Shown: positions 6,249 to 8,233 of the stretch, in pieces
Layout: every line of letters starts with the position of its first letter
How positions within the stretch are numbered: the first letter of the stretch is position 1
Source: an uncultured Pseudomonadota bacterium
Lineage (GTDB): Bacteria > Pseudomonadota > Gammaproteobacteria > Burkholderiales > Thiobacillaceae
Length of the DNA: 8,233 nt
Assembly (NCBI GenBank): GCA_903918705.1
Contig: CAIXFP010000219.1
Coordinates: forward strand, 1 to 8,233
Reading direction: 5' to 3'
The notes under the pieces: model-generated
The model's database searches: none
Told to the model about the DNA's origin: nothing
What the model saw: the letters and a program-made list of their open reading frames with translations, nothing else
Translations under genes and position numbers: made by a program

Positions 6249-8233
6249 GATGCCAACGGTCTCAAATTCTGGCAACTGGCGGACGCCCGCCAGTTCCCGG
6301 CCCTGAGCCACACGGTGTGGGACAGCGCCTGCCGGGTGCTGCGCCTGGCCGGCGAGCGCATCCTGAACCCGGCGCTGACGCCGGGGGCCGCCTTCGCCAC
6401 GGCGCAAACCGCCCTGGAACAAATCCCCCGCGCCGTGGACGCCATGGGATGCGTGGCAACCTGGGACGGCGGCGGCCACCTGGTGATGGCCACCAGCACC
6501 CTGCCCGGCGCCGCACCGCTGCTGAGCCTGGCGGAAACCCCCAACGACCTGTGCGCCGGCCACGACGGCGTGTTCTACGCCGCCACGCCGACCCGCATCC
6601 TGCTCCACGACCTGCGCGACCGCTGGGACGACGTGGCGTTGGAGACGCCCGGCTTCGTGCCATGGCGCCTGGCGCCGGACCCGGCCGGCGGCGTCTGGGC
6701 CCTGGAACGCAACTCGGGCCGGCTCGCCCGCCTCGGCGGCCAGCCCCTGCCGCGCCAGACTCCGACGGCGGACGACTACGCCCCCGGCGTGTTCCGGCCC
6801 CACCCGGAAAACTGCCACCCGCCCGCCTTGCGCCTGTTGCCCACCCCCGCCTGGGACGCCGGCGAGCAGGCGCTGGGCCTGTGCCTGCCCGCGGACGGCA
6901 ACCCGATCCTGCTGAGCTGGCGCGGCGGTGCCGGCAAGGCCTGCGCGCGGGTCTGGCAGGCCGCGCAAAACCGCCTCGGGCCGCCTTTGGCGCTGAGCGG
7001 CGCCGACTATGCCTACACTCTCGCCAGCCTTGGCGGTGGCCGCATCGCGGTGCGGGTGCCGGGCCGCCTGGATGCCCCGGCCTTCGATCTCGCTCTGGCC
7101 GACGGCAACGGCCGGGTGGCCGCCGCCGGTGAGGTCTACCCGCTCAATGCCGACGCGGTGGAAGCCACCTTCGCCAACGGCCCGGCCAGCCCGCCCCATT
7201 ACCCGGCGGGCGCCAGCGACGCCCGGCCCCTCTACCCCTTGTCCATCGCCAATCTGGCGCAGGCCGGCACGGCGGCCAGCTATGCCGCCACGGCCTCCGG
7301 CTTCACCGCCTTCATGATCGACAGTGGCGACGCCACCACGGTGTGGCACCGGCTCTATGCCGAAGCGGCGATTCCCGCCCATGCCGGCTTCGTGGTGCAC
7401 CTGGCCGCCGGCAACCAGGCCCAGCCCCCCGGCGACGACGACCCGCTCGCCTGGCATGCCCACGGCTTCGGCCAGGACGTGGCCGGCCTGGACCCGGACC
7501 TGGCGGCACCCCATAGTCCCATCGCCGCCTGGGAACGCCGGCCCAGCGAACTGCCCGGCCATCCCGGACTGCTGGGCCGGGCCCCCGAGGCGAACCGCGC
7601 CGGCCTGTTCTCGGTGCTGATCCAGAACAGCCGGCAGCGGGTGCGCCAGCTCAGCGGCCGCTATCTCTGGGTGCGACTGGCCTTGTACGGCGACGGCCGC
7701 GCCGGGCCGGAAATCGCCGCCCTGCGTGCCTGGGGCAGCCGCTTTTCCTATGCCGACCAGTATCTGCCGCGGCTTTATCGGGAGAGCCTGTTCGGCGCCG
7801 CCGCCAGCGCGCCCGGCGTGCTATTGGCCAGCCTCCCCGCGACCCTGGCCGACGCCCTCGACGCCGCCGCCGCCGCGCCAGGTGCCGCCCTGCTCGCGGC
7901 CCTGCTCGACGCCGGAGTCATTCTCGGCGGCGGCGCCACGGTCCGGGTGGAACAGGCCGGCCAGGCCTGGTTGCTCAGCGACACCCGGCAGGCCTGGCGG
8001 CTACGCAACGAGGCCAGCGGCATCGCCGTCTATACGCCGCAAGCCACGCCGGCCGATTTCACCGCCCGCCTGCTCGCCAACTTTGAAGGTCTGCTCACCC
8101 AGTGGGAGGATCGCGTCGCGGCCGCCCACCTGTACAGCGACCCGATCAGCGTGCCGGAGCCCAGCCTGGACTGGCTGGGCGCCTGGATCGGGGTGGCCTT
8201 CGATCCGGCCCTGCCGGCGGACCGCCGCCGCGC
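6246..8233 (+). CDS. Phage tail protein, gp7-like baseplate wedge (3' partial)
   Basis: An open frame runs from ATG 6246 to the window edge, giving 662 complete codons without a stop. It begins MDANGLKFWQLADARQFPAL. Residues about 65-260 contain repeated short strand patterns with Gly-Gly/Asp-Gly turns (CVATWDGGGHLVMAT, GHDGVFYAATPTRILLHD, PDPAGGVWALERNSGRLARL), consistent with a beta-propeller-like N-terminal domain. A beta-rich middle follows, with WVRLALYGDGRAGPEIAALR just before the conserved part. The C-terminal part matches the phage-tail-protein domain of CIS clusters (TIGR02242-like). YLPRLYRE (506-513) is followed, after an insertion, by FTARLLANFEGLLTQWEDRV (605-624) and SLDWLGAWIG (640-649). 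Position after the gp6-like gene and size fit the Afp12/gp7 role, the outer wedge that contacts fibres. The insertion (about 514-604) is an Ala/Leu-rich helix followed by strands. The C-terminus lies beyond the window. Confidence 0.9.
   Translation, partial: MDANGLKFWQLADARQFPALSHTVWDSACRVLRLAGERILNPALTPGAAFATAQTALEQIPRAVDAMGCVATWDGGGHLVMATSTLPGAAPLLSLAETPNDLCAGHDGVFYAATPTRILLHDLRDRWDDVALETPGFVPWRLAPDPAGGVWALERNSGRLARLGGQPLPRQTPTADDYAPGVFRPHPENCHPPALRLLPTPAWDAGEQALGLCLPADGNPILLSWRGGAGKACARVWQAAQNRLGPPLALSGADYAYTLASLGGGRIAVRVPGRLDAPAFDLALADGNGRVAAAGEVYPLNADAVEATFANGPASPPHYPAGASDARPLYPLSIANLAQAGTAASYAATASGFTAFMIDSGDATTVWHRLYAEAAIPAHAGFVVHLAAGNQAQPPGDDDPLAWHAHGFGQDVAGLDPDLAAPHSPIAAWERRPSELPGHPGLLGRAPEANRAGLFSVLIQNSRQRVRQLSGRYLWVRLALYGDGRAGPEIAALRAWGSRFSYADQYLPRLYRESLFGAAASAPGVLLASLPATLADALDAAAAAPGAALLAALLDAGVILGGGATVRVEQAGQAWLLSDTRQAWRLRNEASGIAVYTPQATPADFTARLLANFEGLLTQWEDRVAAAHLYSDPISVPEPSLDWLGAWIGVAFDPALPADRRR

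Noticed and set aside
6161..7132. A 323-codon plus-strand frame starting inside the gp6-like gene
   Set aside because: It lies in a different frame from the open frame at 6246 that carries the tail-protein motifs. Its product is Pro/Arg-rich with no motif.
5856..7562. A 568-codon minus-strand open frame across the gp6/gp7 junction
   Set aside because: It spans two real plus-strand genes, has a biased composition without recognisable motifs, and fits the same shadow pattern.
1..8233. An intact prophage rather than a contractile injection system
   Set aside because: The TIGR02243-like and TIGR02242-like proteins and the membrane-segment protein fit CIS loci better, and no capsid, lysis or replication gene is present. 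Flanking sequence would be needed to exclude it completely.

Overview
The window is a compact, single-strand stretch of a phage-tail-like contractile injection system (CIS) locus, covering the baseplate and spike genes. The DNA is very GC-rich, with G or C at most third codon positions. It contains no tRNA, rRNA, mobile element or CRISPR array that I can see. Base composition and codon use suggest a high-GC proteobacterium, possibly a betaproteobacterium, but nothing here fixes the taxon. Capsid, packaging and integrase genes are absent from the window. The protein types match the chromosomal CIS (eCIS-like) baseplate set better than an ordinary tailed prophage, but a prophage cannot be fully excluded from 8 kb.

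Layout, all on the + strand: (1) the last 43 codons of an unidentified protein (2-133); (2) a gp27/late-control-D-like spike hub (142-1227); (3) a gp5/baseplate-V-like spike with OB fold and beta-helix (1235-1921); (4) a 546-residue protein of unrecognised family with a strongly hydrophobic, cysteine-containing C-terminus (1932-3572); (5) a GPW/gp25-family baseplate wedge protein (3569-3967); (6) a gp6/J-like 'putative baseplate assembly protein' (3970-6246); (7) a gp7-like phage tail protein, open to the end of the window (6246-8233+). Gaps between genes are 10 nt or less, two junctions overlap (ATGA and TGATG), and no gap could hold a promoter or terminator. The genes are therefore almost certainly one translationally coupled operon reading out of both ends of the window.

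Expected joint role: the gp27-like hub and gp5-like trimeric spike form the central puncturing device. The gp25-, gp6- and gp7-like proteins form the wedges around it that trigger sheath contraction. The 546-residue protein is encoded between the spike and the wedge genes and has the only membrane-compatible segment in the window. It is the best candidate for something new, such as a membrane anchor for the baseplate, a hydrophobic tip component or an effector. Other points of interest are the spike split into two genes, the lack of a PAAR tip gene in the window, and an insertion of about 90 residues inside the conserved domain of the gp7-like protein.
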